Source: an uncultured Prevotella sp. | GTDB taxonomy: Bacteria; Bacteroidota; Bacteroidia; Bacteroidales; Bacteroidaceae | Reading direction: 5' to 3' | Assembly: GCA_900540375.1 (NCBI GenBank) | Contig: UQFS01000009.1 | Coordinates: forward strand, 40,523-104,522 | DNA: 64,000 bases | Shown here: in pieces, positions 45,160-54,318 of the stretch | Numbering within the stretch: position 1 is the stretch's first letter | Layout of the letters: each line of letters opens with the position of its first letter | The notes under the pieces: model-generated | The model's database searches: none | The model's input: only the letters and a program-made list of their open reading frames with translations | What the model was told of the DNA's origin: nothing | Position numbers and translations under genes: made by a program

Positions 45160-45190
45160 CAAATATACGATTTTAATTGCAAACGCACAA
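45160..45190 (-). promoter_or_regulatory. Promoter of the toxin-antitoxin region
   Basis: TTG, 20 bases, TATATTTG on the minus strand; 15 bp before the truncated antitoxin-like ORF. Confidence 0.65.
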
Positions 45191-45307
45191 GGGAATGGGA
45201 GAGAAAAGTTTTGCTCTTCTCGAAAGCAGGTGAGCATGAAAGCAATGGGATGTGTCTTCCCCTGCCGCTCTCATCATTCAACACTCAACATTTATCATTC
45301 AGAATTG

Positions 45308-45455
45308 CACTTCTCCTCCTCCCCTCACCATTTAGCAAGGGTGCCTGCCGCCCAAAGACGGAGCAAGGGAGAAGAGACCGCATAAGATCCTTATGTAGAA
45401 GACCGCAGAGACGTCTGCCTGGCTGGGTACGTGCCCGGTATGTCTGATTGCAACT
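45308..45455 (-). repeat. Intergenic part of the duplicated wza-end segment (copy B)
   Basis: The 148 bp after the wza stop that align with 43857-44005. It includes an imperfect CTTCTCC / GGAGAAG hairpin present in both copies. This and nearby sequence (45146-45455) hold no other gene. Confidence 0.75.
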
Positions 45456-48050
45456 TTATTTCGACAGGTTGGCGATGGTGGCGATCATGGCGGCGATACT
45501 CGACATGCTCGAGCCGAGGCTCATCGTCTCAGCCACGCTCATCTTGCGAGTGAGCTTCGAGGGAACGACGATCTCGCAGCCGGGTTCTACCTTGGCACCA
45601 CGGCTGACCTTACCGACCATACCATTCATATATATAATGTATACACCGCTCTTACGTGCGTTCTGTGCGAAGCCACCGGCTGCGTCGAGATAGTGACGGA
45701 CGCTTTCCCCGCGCTCGTAGCTGACCGTGTTGGGATACATCACGGCACCGTTGATCTTCACCGTCGCTGTGTACGATGGGATGAGAAGGCGGTCACCGGC
45801 ACGCAGGATGATGTTGGCGTCGCTCTTCGGATCTTTCAGGGCCTTGTCCAGTTCGATGCCAACAGGATAGGTGTTGGGCACCTGGAACTTTTCAAGTTGC
45901 TTTTGTAGCGTCTCGTCAGAGTTTTGCATGATGCCGTTATTGTTGCTGTTGACGGCCAACTGCATGAGCTGCTGGCGCAATTGCTCTTGTTGCATCTTGA
46001 AAGCGGCTTCCATTCGTGTGCGTTCTGCCTCATTGGGCACGCGCATGATGCGGGCTCCCTTGATATAAGCGTCGGGAGCGACACCGCCGGCCATCTTCAC
46101 CAGGTCGGTCAATCGCATGTCACGGTAGGCCATGGTATAGGATCCGGGGAACATCACCTTGCCGTCGACCACGACATTCTGCTGCTCGCTGTAGGCGGGA
46201 CTGCGGCGCACATACACCTCATCGAAGGGTTGGAGCACGAAGCCCGGCTCTCCGTCGACGACGAATCCGTCCTTCAGAGCAAAACTATAGGTTTGGGCGA
46301 TGATGCTGTCGGTAGTCAGTGCCTTTGGGTCAGAGACACGGCGGGCTACGTCGACCTTCACCGTTGAAGCCGTCTCCTTGAGTCCGCCTGCTTGGAGCAC
46401 GAAGTCCTCAAGTGTCTCGTTGTCGGCATATTTATAGATGCCGGGGTAGTTAACCTCACCGTTGATGGTGATGGTGCGTTCGGTCATGGCTTCTTCCTTG
46501 GAGGGGATGAAGAGCACATCGTTTTCTTTCAGTGGGATGTCGGCGACGCGCCCGCTTGTGATGCCCTCGACGTCTACGGCGATGACGCGCAGCGTGCGGT
46601 CGGCATTCATGCGGTGCATGACGGCACGGGCTGTGAAGGCCTGCTCGGTGAGACCCTCAGCATGCTGGATGAGCGTGCGCACGCTGTTAATGCCGGCACC
46701 GAGCTGATACATACCCGGACGGAAGACGGCTCCCTTGATCTCTACCGTGTTTTGATAGCGGGGTAGGATAGAGTCCACGCTGACGCTGTCGCCGTCGGCC
46801 ACGCGGAATGAGCTCATGTCAAACTCCTCAACATTGTACACGGCATACTCGCGCCCTGTCTTGCGGTTGACGCGCACCGCCTTCTTATAGGCATCCCCCG
46901 TGAAGCCGCCGGCATAGCGCAGCAAGGTCTCTACGCTCTCGTTGCGCTTCATCTCGTAATACATCGGCCGTTTGACTTTACCGGTGATATTGACCAGGCA
47001 GTCATAAGGGCCCACGATGATGACATCGCCGTCGTTGAGGCGTACGTTGCCCGTCATCTTGCCGTTGAGGATATAGTCGTAAATGTCGCAGACGCTGATG
47101 AGGCGGTTGTGACGATAGATCTTGATGTTGCGCAGCGTACCGAGGTCGTTGGTGCCGCCTGCCATGTAGAGTGCGTTGAACACGCTGGCGAAGGCCGAGA
47201 GGGTGTATGTGCCCGGAGTGACAACTTCTCCCATGACGTTGACGGTGACGGTGCGCGTCTGTCCGAGTGACAGCTTGATGCGGCTGCTCTGGTAGCGGGC
47301 ACCGAGTTGAGAGCGGATGCGTGCGGTGGCCTGAGCCACGGAGAGTCCGCCAACGTGGATGGGGCCGAAGTTTTCGATGACGATGTCACCGTCGGGGCTT
47401 ACCGTGGCGGTGATGCTTCGCTGTGAGGCGCCATAGACGTCGATGTTTACCGCGTCGCCCGGTCCGAGCCGGTAGTTCTGCGGTGTGGCGATGTTCATGA
47501 TGGGCTCAAAGCTGAGGTTTTTGTTCGAGAAAATGTCGCGTCCGAAGACCTTATGCTTGTTCTTGCGCTGCTGTTCGAGCAATTGCTTGAGCAGCGTGGT
47601 GGTGTCCACGGGTATCATGTCGCCGACTTCCTGCTGCATCTGTTGGAAATCTTGGTCGTTCACGTCGTAAGATTCTTGCCATTGGGTGTTGCCCTGGATG
47701 CGGGCAGAGGTAGTAGCGTCGCGCTGCTTGTCGTACTGTTCGGTCTGTGCCTTTGTCAATTTGGTTTTTCCATTACTCTTTCTCAGACGGCTTTCCGTTG
47801 TTGTGGTTTCGGTGGCGTTTCCAAATCCTTTACCTTTAGCCTGTTGTTCATAAGCGCGTCTTACCCTTCTGATCTGCGAGATGTCCACACCGCTCTGTAT
47901 CAGGTGTGTGACGATCTGCGCCTGCGATGTACCGCGGGCAGCCTCATGCTGAACATAGTCTGCCACCTGTGAGTCAGTCATAGACGACTGAGCGCAGATA
48001 GAGAGTGGAGTCATCAGTAGCAGGGCAAGTCCCAAGAGTATCTTTTTCAT
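45456..48050 (-). CDS. wza: Polysaccharide export protein, SLBB-repeat outer membrane channel (Wza-like)
   Basis: 864 residues. Signal peptide ending SICAQ, a 170-residue N-terminal region, then the poly-export domain (LGPGDAVNIDVYGASQRSIT) and several SLBB repeats (VTVNVMGEVVTPGTYTLSAF; VNITGKVKRPMYYEMKRNES; IEIKGAVFRPGMYQLGAG; INGEVNYPGIYKYADNETL; VVDGKVMFPGSYTMAYRDMR; KINGAVMYPNTVSYERGES). It is much longer than E. coli Wza (about 380), as usual in Bacteroidales. The 3' end has a diverged copy at 43857-44045. First gene of the polysaccharide cluster. Confidence 0.9.
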   Translation of the reverse strand: MKKILLGLALLLMTPLSICAQSSMTDSQVADYVQHEAARGTSQAQIVTHLIQSGVDISQIRRVRRAYEQQAKGKGFGNATETTTTESRLRKSNGKTKLTKAQTEQYDKQRDATTSARIQGNTQWQESYDVNDQDFQQMQQEVGDMIPVDTTTLLKQLLEQQRKNKHKVFGRDIFSNKNLSFEPIMNIATPQNYRLGPGDAVNIDVYGASQRSITATVSPDGDIVIENFGPIHVGGLSVAQATARIRSQLGARYQSSRIKLSLGQTRTVTVNVMGEVVTPGTYTLSAFASVFNALYMAGGTNDLGTLRNIKIYRHNRLISVCDIYDYILNGKMTGNVRLNDGDVIIVGPYDCLVNITGKVKRPMYYEMKRNESVETLLRYAGGFTGDAYKKAVRVNRKTGREYAVYNVEEFDMSSFRVADGDSVSVDSILPRYQNTVEIKGAVFRPGMYQLGAGINSVRTLIQHAEGLTEQAFTARAVMHRMNADRTLRVIAVDVEGITSGRVADIPLKENDVLFIPSKEEAMTERTITINGEVNYPGIYKYADNETLEDFVLQAGGLKETASTVKVDVARRVSDPKALTTDSIIAQTYSFALKDGFVVDGEPGFVLQPFDEVYVRRSPAYSEQQNVVVDGKVMFPGSYTMAYRDMRLTDLVKMAGGVAPDAYIKGARIMRVPNEAERTRMEAAFKMQQEQLRQQLMQLAVNSNNNGIMQNSDETLQKQLEKFQVPNTYPVGIELDKALKDPKSDANIILRAGDRLLIPSYTATVKINGAVMYPNTVSYERGESVRHYLDAAGGFAQNARKSGVYIIYMNGMVGKVSRGAKVEPGCEIVVPSKLTRKMSVAETMSLGSSMSSIAAMIATIANLSK

Positions 48051-48149
48051 GTTATATATTCTGACTTTTTTATGTTTATAAACTCATTTTTTGCAAGAAT
48101 ATTGCATGGTTACAAAGGAGATTTATCCATTGTAGATCTTTTTAGACTA

Positions 48150-48180
48150 CAAAGGTACAATAAAAATTTTATAGTGACAA
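48150..48180 (-). promoter_or_regulatory. wza promoter
   Basis: TTG, 20 bases, TACCTTTG on the minus strand, about 100 bp before the wza ATG. Between this and the ssrA promoter (48181-48318) no gene is seen; an 8-bp hairpin CACTGAGG / CCTCAGTG lies at 48234-48261. Confidence 0.7.
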
Positions 48181-48318
48181 TTATTTGGGGAAGAAACAAA
48201 GAATATGGATTAACTCACACAGAGACTCAGAGACACTGAGGTCTATAGTTTAGCCTCAGTGTTGATATCGTCTTGACTTACTGACGTAGACTAAAATTAT
48301 AATTATAGTTAATTTCAT

Positions 48319-48349
48319 TTTGTAGTATGGAAATATATTCATAACTTTG
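48319..48349 (+). promoter_or_regulatory. ssrA promoter
   Basis: TTTG, 19 bases, TAACTTTG; the predicted RNA start is a few bases before the mature tmRNA 5' end. Confidence 0.75.
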
Positions 48350-48364
48350 CAAAAACTATCATTT

Positions 48365-48763
48365 GGGGTTGACTGGATTTGACAGCAGGCTGAGATGGTA
48401 CGTAAGCACGCAGAGCCTCGTTGGCTAGCTCTTTAATCTGAGTGAACAAAAATTTAATTGGCGAAAACAACTACGCTCTCGCTGCCTAATCGAAGTACAG
48501 TAGATTACTGGCTTAATCCCGTCATTAGATGATGGGACGAGACATCGCTCCAAGGATGTGGTTCCGAATCTGAGGGTCAAGCGGTGCAGATAAATCGGAA
48601 ATAGTCTTGTTGGGCCTCGACAGCAGGATGAAATTTTAGAGGCTAAGGCGCCGGTTGGTGGTCCAGGTCTTGCCGTCGCACAAAAACCAAAGGCTGGAAT
48701 AAACGTGTAGAAAGCGTATGGTTTCCCTGTTTGGACGTGGGTTCGAATCCCACCAGCTCCACT
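48365..48763 (+). ncRNA. ssrA: Transfer-messenger RNA
   Basis: Starts GGGGTTGACTGGATTTGACA and ends with the T-arm GGTTCGAATCCCACC and acceptor 3' strand CAGCTCC pairing with GGGGTTG. The tag region reads GGC GAA AAC AAC TAC GCT CTC GCT GCC TAA, i.e. GENNYALAA plus stop, with the resume codon embedded in TTAATTGGCGAAAAC. The CCA end is not encoded (ACTA follows). It rescues ribosomes stalled on broken mRNA. Confidence 0.95.
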
Positions 48764-48769
48764 AAAAAA

Positions 48770-48813
48770 GCCTCACCCCCTTACCCCTCTCTAAAGGAGA
48801 GGGGAATAAAATG
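48770..48813 (+). repeat. REP-like palindromic element, copy 1
   Basis: GCCTCACCCCCTTACC, then the 8-bp stem CCCCTCTC-TAAAG-GAGAGGGG, then AATAAAATG. A close relative lies in inverted orientation at 58434-58476. It sits just after ssrA and may also act as its terminator or a processing site. Confidence 0.7.
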
Positions 48814-49130
48814 TTTCAAGGGGTTGCAGGTTCTCGCAAGGGTGCGAAGGATGCGATTTGTCAAAGTTGAAGAGAAATCGGTATCCTTTGGGCTGCGAGT
48901 TAAATGTATTCGTTATTTTTATTTCTTCCTTGGATTGGTATTTTGTCATATGTCTGCCAGTCGTTTTAACTTGTTTGCCGATACTCGTTCTGATTGGTAA
49001 ACTTTCTTACAAAATAAGTGCTCTGTGAACTTTCAATCTAGAGAAACCATTTTGGGACTTTGATGCTGAAAGTGGAGTGGAGAACCCTTTTTTCCGAGTT
49101 GAAACTATGAAAAAGGCGAGATGATGCGGT

Positions 49131-49254
49131 CAGAAAGGTACTTTGACAGTGTCAGGAAGGCGATTTGAGAGCATCAGAAAGCCTTTCTGATACGATGAAA
49201 AAGGTACTTTGACAGGAAATTCTCTAGAGAATTTTTAGTCAAAGTACCTTTCTG
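49131..49254. repeat. Cluster of nested inverted repeats
   Basis: CAGAAAGGTACTTTGAC at 49131-49147 pairs over 17 bases with GTCAAAGTACCTTTCTG at 49238-49254. A second left arm AAAGGTACTTTGAC at 49200-49213 pairs with the same right arm over 14 bases and encloses the perfect 18-bp palindrome AAATTCTCTAGAGAATTT (49217-49234). A third palindrome ATCAGAAAG-C-CTTTCTGAT is at 49173-49191. The surrounding 48814-49475 has no credible gene. Confidence 0.85.
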
Positions 49255-49475
49255 TGGAGCTGAAAAATGATGCTTTGTTCGTATTTTCTTGATTATCAAT
49301 GCTTTATAAAAAGAGACTGAAAATCGCGAAATTCAGAGCGAGATAGGTTTTGTTTCTGAAAATCGCCTGCATTTGCGCGGAAAATTGTCAGTTTGCATGA
49401 CAAAAGAGATTTCAACGGTCAATACGAGTTTATCTTCTGTCATAACTATCGATATCTATTCGGGAGGTTATTTGT

Positions 49476-49524
49476 CCGGGAGGTCCGCTGAGGGCGCGGA
49501 CCTCCCGGGCAGCGGACCTCCCGG
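49476..49524. terminator. Strong GC hairpin with two alternative 3' arms, after the GH2 gene
   Basis: Left arm CCGGGAGGTCCGC (49476-49488) pairs perfectly with GCGGACCTCCCGG at 49496-49508 or at 49512-49524. A further partial left arm CGGGAGGTT is at 49461. It lies 20 bp past the GH2 stop on the minus strand and could end that transcript, though no T-tract follows closely. Confidence 0.6.
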
Positions 49525-49544
49525 TCGTTGAAGAGCCAGTGGCT

Positions 49545-52031
49545 TTACTTTACAGCAATGTTGATGGATTGGGTGATGCCGCTTTCGGTGCTCACCTTCA
49601 CAGTGATAGTTCCCGGCTTGTGCCCGCTCCTGACAGTGGCCACGAGCATGCCATGGAAGAGGTGCATCTCCGGTTTGACGAAGCTCTCCAAAGAGGTTGC
49701 GTCGCCGTTGCAGATGCCCTGGAAAGTTCCTGCGCCTGAGACCTCCACACGAATCTTGTCCGAAGCATCGGGGCAGAGCGTGCCGTTTTTGTCGGTCAGC
49801 GCCACGGTGATGTAGCTCAGATCATTGCCGTCGGCCGCGATCGTTTGCTTGTCGGCTGTGAGTTGAAGGACAGCCGGTGCACCGGCTGTGTGCGCAGTCT
49901 CTTCTCCGGCGGCCTTTCCGTTCTTGTCATAGACGACCACCTTCAGTTCGCCCGGCTCATAGACCACGTTGTCCCAGACGAGGCGGTAGCGCGAGAGCAG
50001 GCTGTCTACAGTCTCCTTACCCATCTTCTCTACGAGCTTTCCGGCTGTCGCTGACACCGACATGCGTCCCGTCTTGTGGCGTCGGCCCTGGCTCTTGCCG
50101 TTGACGAAGAGCTCAGCCTCGTCGTAGTCGGTGTAGCACATCACCGGTGTCACCTTGCCTTCGCGGCCCGGCCACGTCCAGTGGGGCAGCAGATGGATGG
50201 TGTGGTCGTGGTGGTTCCATACCGAACGATAGAGATAATAGCGGTCCTTGGGCAGTCCGGCGAGGTCGCAGATGCCGAAGTAGCTGCTGCGCGACGGCCA
50301 GTAGTTGTCGTAGGGCGTTGGCTCGCCAAGATAGTCGAAGCCAGTCCAGACAAACTGTCCGATGGCGTAGTCCTTGTCGTCCTGTGCCATGAAGTCGCTC
50401 TCGGGCAAGTTGCTCCACGGGCAGTACTCGGTGTCGTAGCCCGAGCATTGTCCGTCGGGATAGACATTCTCGTCCGATACGGTAGCGGGGAACTTATACA
50501 CGCCGCGGCTGCTCACCGTCGAGGCAGTCTCGCTGCCGAGGAGAAAACCTTGTGGCAGCTGTGAGATGTTGCGGTCGTATTTATACACGCGGTAGTTAAA
50601 TCCCGGGATGTCCATCACCTGAGCGAAGCCCGACTTCAGCGCGTCCTCGGCACGGTCCATGCCTTGCGTGACGAGTCGGGTAGGGTCGAGACGGTGGCAG
50701 ATGTCCTGCAGACGGCGGGCGATGGCAACGCCCTCCTGGCTCCACTGCTCCGGTATCTCGTTGCCGATGGAGTACATCACCAGAGAGGGATGGTTGCGGT
50801 GGTTGAGCACGAGATGCTCGATGTCCTTGTCGGCCCATTGGTCGAAGAAACGGGCATAGCCGTTCTTGCACTTAGGATAGCGCCACATGTCGAAGCTCTC
50901 GGCCATGACCATCATGCCCAGCGAGTCGTAGACCTCCATCTGCATCGTCGACGGCATGTTGTGAGATGTGCGGATGGCATCGCAGCCCATGTCCTTGAGA
51001 ATCCTTACCTGACGGATGAGTGCCGCCTTGTTGACGGCAGCGCCGAGCGGTCCGAGGTCGTGGTGCAGGCAGACACCTTGGAACTTGCGGCTCACGCCAT
51101 TGAGCTGGAAGCCATGCTCACTCGAGAAGGCGATTGTGCGGATGCCCGTCTTCATCGTACGGCTGTCCACGACGGTGGCACGGCGCCCTTGTCCTTCGAT
51201 GAGCTCAATCTTGGCACGGTAGAGAGTCGGACTTTCCGGCGACCACATCTGCGGACGTGCGACCTTGAGGCGCAGGCTGACCTTGCCGTTGCTGCCCACC
51301 TTTCCCTCTGCTGTCGCTGCTACTTGTCCGTTGGGAGCATAGAGCTGTATCCGCTCACAGAGTTGCTCTCTTTGTCCACCCTTTACGTTGTCGTTGTAGA
51401 TCAGTGTAGCCTCGTTGGCATCAGCCTTCTCGGTGTAAAGAAAGCTCTGCCAAGGATCGAGATAAGCCTTACCGGTAAGAATGAGACTTACAGGCCGGTA
51501 GATACCTCCGCCCGGATACCATCTACTGCTCTCCTCGCGGTTGTTGAGGCTGACGACGATCTCGTTGCTGCGTCCCTTATATATATAAGGTGTAATGTCG
51601 ATGCGGAAAGCATTGTAGCCATAGGCCCACCATCCTGCCAGCTTGCCATTGACATAGACGTGGGGCTCGCTCATGGCACCGTCGAACTGCAGGTAGGCGT
51701 GAGCAGCGTTCTTCGGTACGGTCAGCGTGCGGCGGTAGAAGCCGCGGCCTATCCAGGGCAGTGCGCCCGAGCGTCCCGACTTCTCGCTTTTCTCCTTCTC
51801 GCCGTTCTGTGTGATGGCCACGTACTGCAAGTCCCATTTCTTGTCAAAGGAACCGCTGATGGCCCAGTCGTGAGGAATGGCGACGGATTGCCAGTGGAGG
51901 CTGTCACGCGAGAAGACCCAGCCCTGTTGCAAGTTGATTTCCTGCTGCTGGCTAAAAGTATTGCTCTTGGCGAGAGCCGTAGCGGGCGCGGTGGCCGGCA
52001 AGGAAAGTAATAATAGAGAGATAGGTTTCAT
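49545..52031 (-). CDS. Glycoside hydrolase family 2, beta-galactosidase-like
   Basis: 828 residues. Signal peptide (LLLLSLPATAPATALA), then sugar-binding domain with FYRRTLTVPKNAAHAYLQFDG and VSLNNREESSRWYPGGGIYR, Ig-like domain, TIM barrel with acid/base Glu in YSIGNEIPEQ and nucleophile Glu in LLGSETAST, and C-terminal Ig-like domains (AELFVNGKSQGR; TADKQTIAADGNDLSYITVAL). Exported, so it acts on extracellular or periplasmic galactosides or related glycans. It is followed by a lipocalin-like gene upstream in the same direction. Confidence 0.92.
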   Translation of the reverse strand: MKPISLLLLSLPATAPATALAKSNTFSQQQEINLQQGWVFSRDSLHWQSVAIPHDWAISGSFDKKWDLQYVAITQNGEKEKSEKSGRSGALPWIGRGFYRRTLTVPKNAAHAYLQFDGAMSEPHVYVNGKLAGWWAYGYNAFRIDITPYIYKGRSNEIVVSLNNREESSRWYPGGGIYRPVSLILTGKAYLDPWQSFLYTEKADANEATLIYNDNVKGGQREQLCERIQLYAPNGQVAATAEGKVGSNGKVSLRLKVARPQMWSPESPTLYRAKIELIEGQGRRATVVDSRTMKTGIRTIAFSSEHGFQLNGVSRKFQGVCLHHDLGPLGAAVNKAALIRQVRILKDMGCDAIRTSHNMPSTMQMEVYDSLGMMVMAESFDMWRYPKCKNGYARFFDQWADKDIEHLVLNHRNHPSLVMYSIGNEIPEQWSQEGVAIARRLQDICHRLDPTRLVTQGMDRAEDALKSGFAQVMDIPGFNYRVYKYDRNISQLPQGFLLGSETASTVSSRGVYKFPATVSDENVYPDGQCSGYDTEYCPWSNLPESDFMAQDDKDYAIGQFVWTGFDYLGEPTPYDNYWPSRSSYFGICDLAGLPKDRYYLYRSVWNHHDHTIHLLPHWTWPGREGKVTPVMCYTDYDEAELFVNGKSQGRRHKTGRMSVSATAGKLVEKMGKETVDSLLSRYRLVWDNVVYEPGELKVVVYDKNGKAAGEETAHTAGAPAVLQLTADKQTIAADGNDLSYITVALTDKNGTLCPDASDKIRVEVSGAGTFQGICNGDATSLESFVKPEMHLFHGMLVATVRSGHKPGTITVKVSTESGITQSINIAVK

Positions 52032-52052
52032 GTAAAGTATATGATTTTTCTG

Positions 52053-52499
52053 TTAGAATTTGATGAGATGGAGGCGTAGTGTGCCGTCGTTGATGACGAG
52101 CTTGCCGCCGGTGAGTTTCTCTACGGTGAAGTCCTCCTCAAGATTATTGAAACCAAAGGGCTTGAGGTCTTCGGGATCTGTCAGCAAAGGATCACCGTTG
52201 GTTCGGTCACTCTTTCTTGCATCATAGATTTTGAGATGGCTGTCGGAATGATTGAACTGGAAGATGTACTCAGCTCCGTTGTCTCTGTTGTTGAGCATCA
52301 TGATTTTGCCTTGAACCGCCATGAACAGACTCTGCTCGCTGACGTTTTTCTGTCCGCCAGTGGCCAGCGTGTCGATAGTGGTCAACTTCCAATAACCGTC
52401 GAGTTTGTCGTTTTGGGAATGCTCCAGCAGATCTCCACAGGAAGCCAAGGCGAACAAGATGGTGATGAGGGAGAAGAGTATTTTGAAATGCTTATTCAT
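52053..52499 (-). CDS. Lipocalin-like lipoprotein
   Basis: 148 residues; signal peptide with lipobox ALASC (Cys about residue 21), then KLDGYWKLTTIDTLATGG, the lipocalin first strand, and a beta-rich domain. The family is frequent in Bacteroidales (DUF4847-like). It lies between wzi and the GH2 gene on the same strand. Confidence 0.8.
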   Translation of the reverse strand: MNKHFKILFSLITILFALASCGDLLEHSQNDKLDGYWKLTTIDTLATGGQKNVSEQSLFMAVQGKIMMLNNRDNGAEYIFQFNHSDSHLKIYDARKSDRTNGDPLLTDPEDLKPFGFNNLEEDFTVEKLTGGKLVINDGTLRLHLIKF

Positions 52500-52546
52500 G
52501 TTGTATCTTATTTATATATCTATTACTCTGATCATGTTACCCGTGA

Positions 52547-54127
52547 TTATAGATTGAAGATGCCAGACTTGGAAATGGTGATCTGAGCACCCTTGTTGTG
52601 TCCGAGGATATGACCGAAGTCCATACCGTAGGCAGCTTTGACATTCCATTGATGGGGCAGGGCGTACTGTGCCTCAACCATGAAGCTGACGTTATGGTGC
52701 TTCTTGGTGTAGGGATGTTCGTAGGTGCCGAGACCTTCCTGCCAAGAAGCAAGCACACGATAGGAGAGCGCATCAGTGGGCTGACCGTCAAAGCCGAGAT
52801 GGAATGCCGTGAAGCGCGTGTCCTCAAACCGGAGCGTTCCGTCGGTGTTGTAGATCGGTGAGCGGTAGAGCGGGTTGCCCATTGCCTGTCCCCAATGTTG
52901 CCATCCAGGGAAGATATAATGATTGTAGTAATCATCCTTGCCGCAGATATGTTCCGGTCTTCCAGCCGTATGGTCGTGATAGAGTGGGCCACTCTGGTAT
53001 TTGGTATAGAGATACTCCACTACGATGTCTTTCAGCCATGTGCCGTTGCGCAGGTTGAGTTCGGCACCGAGCATCCAGTCTTTGAAGTTATAGAGGAAGT
53101 AGTGATGGCGCTTCTTTACGTTCCATTCGTCTCCAGTGCCATAGCCGTCGTAGTCGAGTTGCAGCATGGAAGAGTGATCCTCGAAATACTTGTCGGCATA
53201 GATGCCGATTTTCCAGCTGTCGGCCTCGTAGTTGAAACGGGCTACCCATGCGCCGAGGATGTCGCCTTCCTCATTCTGATAGTCAGATCCTAACTCTAAC
53301 TCTGGCGTATCGGCCCCGCCGGGGATTAATGCCTTGAGATAGTCTTTCAATCCGGAGCCGTTATGCACGGGCGACATCTTGCCATTTTCGTCGGGGCGGT
53401 AAGCCGTGCCACCGAAGATAGTTGCCATCTCCAATCCCAGTTCCAGTGACCAGGGGCAGAACCGGTCGGGATTACCTATCATCAGATAGCCGGCCTTCGT
53501 GTGCAGGAGTACGTCGTCGGCATATTTTGATTGTTTCTGGGTGAAGTCATGCTGCCAGTTTTGGTCGGTCAGGCGTCCGTAGGCGATGTGTCCTTTGAGG
53601 TGGAGCCAGCGGTTGGCAAAGGGCAGGGTCCAGTATTGTGGCAGTGCCAGTCGTACTTGTGGTACCGGGCGTGCATTGATGCCCAAGGCCTGGGGGCCGG
53701 AGCTGAGTGCATTGTTCTTCAGTTCCATCGGCCACTCCTTAGCACCCACGGTGAGTGTGCCGTGAAGCCAACGCACCTCAGCAAAAGCCTGTTGGACGAC
53801 AAAATGGCTGGTATAGTGAACGGGAACCGCCACGTCAAGACCATATCCGAGCCCCCAACGTCTGGACGAGTCGTTGTTCAGGGGGCGGATGGCCTGCGCG
53901 CGCAGGTAGCCATTGTTCTCATCAAGGGAAGAGAGGCCATATTTATTAGCGTTGAGCCAGAGAGGTGTCTTGCCGCTCGACACGGAGCCTTGCATCTCCA
54001 CTTTGTAGTTGATGTCTTTGCCGGGTTGCCACTTTCCTGGATCGGCGCCTTCCTGCCATGCATACTGGGCAGAGGCTACGCTGGTCAGGCATAGCGTGGC
54101 GAAGGACAGAAGGATTCTTTTCTTCAT
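52547..54127 (-). CDS. wzi: Capsule assembly outer membrane protein, Wzi family
   Basis: 526 residues. Signal peptide ending VASAQ, then a long beta-barrel with VEMQGSVSSGKTPLWLNANK, GLSSLDENNGYLRAQAIRPL, RWLHGTLTVGAKEWPMELKN and a typical Wzi C-terminus. Wzi anchors capsule on the cell surface. It is 6 kb from wza in a different operon, so it may serve this cluster or others. Confidence 0.85.
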   Translation of the reverse strand: MKKRILLSFATLCLTSVASAQYAWQEGADPGKWQPGKDINYKVEMQGSVSSGKTPLWLNANKYGLSSLDENNGYLRAQAIRPLNNDSSRRWGLGYGLDVAVPVHYTSHFVVQQAFAEVRWLHGTLTVGAKEWPMELKNNALSSGPQALGINARPVPQVRLALPQYWTLPFANRWLHLKGHIAYGRLTDQNWQHDFTQKQSKYADDVLLHTKAGYLMIGNPDRFCPWSLELGLEMATIFGGTAYRPDENGKMSPVHNGSGLKDYLKALIPGGADTPELELGSDYQNEEGDILGAWVARFNYEADSWKIGIYADKYFEDHSSMLQLDYDGYGTGDEWNVKKRHHYFLYNFKDWMLGAELNLRNGTWLKDIVVEYLYTKYQSGPLYHDHTAGRPEHICGKDDYYNHYIFPGWQHWGQAMGNPLYRSPIYNTDGTLRFEDTRFTAFHLGFDGQPTDALSYRVLASWQEGLGTYEHPYTKKHHNVSFMVEAQYALPHQWNVKAAYGMDFGHILGHNKGAQITISKSGIFNL

Positions 54128-54155
54128 TTTTTGCCTGTGATCGGTAATTCAACTG

Positions 54156-54163
54156 CAAAGGTA
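54156..54163 (-). promoter_or_regulatory. Probable -7 element of wzi
   Basis: TACCTTTG on the minus strand about 30 bp before the wzi ATG; no consensus -33 TTG at the usual distance. Confidence 0.45.
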
Positions 54164-54318
54164 CGGCTTTTTAGGGATTTTCCTCTCCATGATAGGGGAA
54201 AACCTTTCTTAAGTCTTTTCTTTTTTCTTAATTTTGCAACGTGAAGAAGAGGAAAGATCTTCTCCAAGTCTCTGCCTTCTGTCACAAAGATATGTTGAAC
54301 AATTAAAAAGATGAGGAT

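Noticed and set aside
48731..49000. Plus-strand ORF of 89 codons starting inside tmRNA
   Set aside because: It begins in the tmRNA acceptor and passes through the REP-like element; composition is not protein-like.
49131..49254. CRISPR array
   Set aside because: Repeats are inverted and nested and there are no equal-size unique spacers or cas genes.
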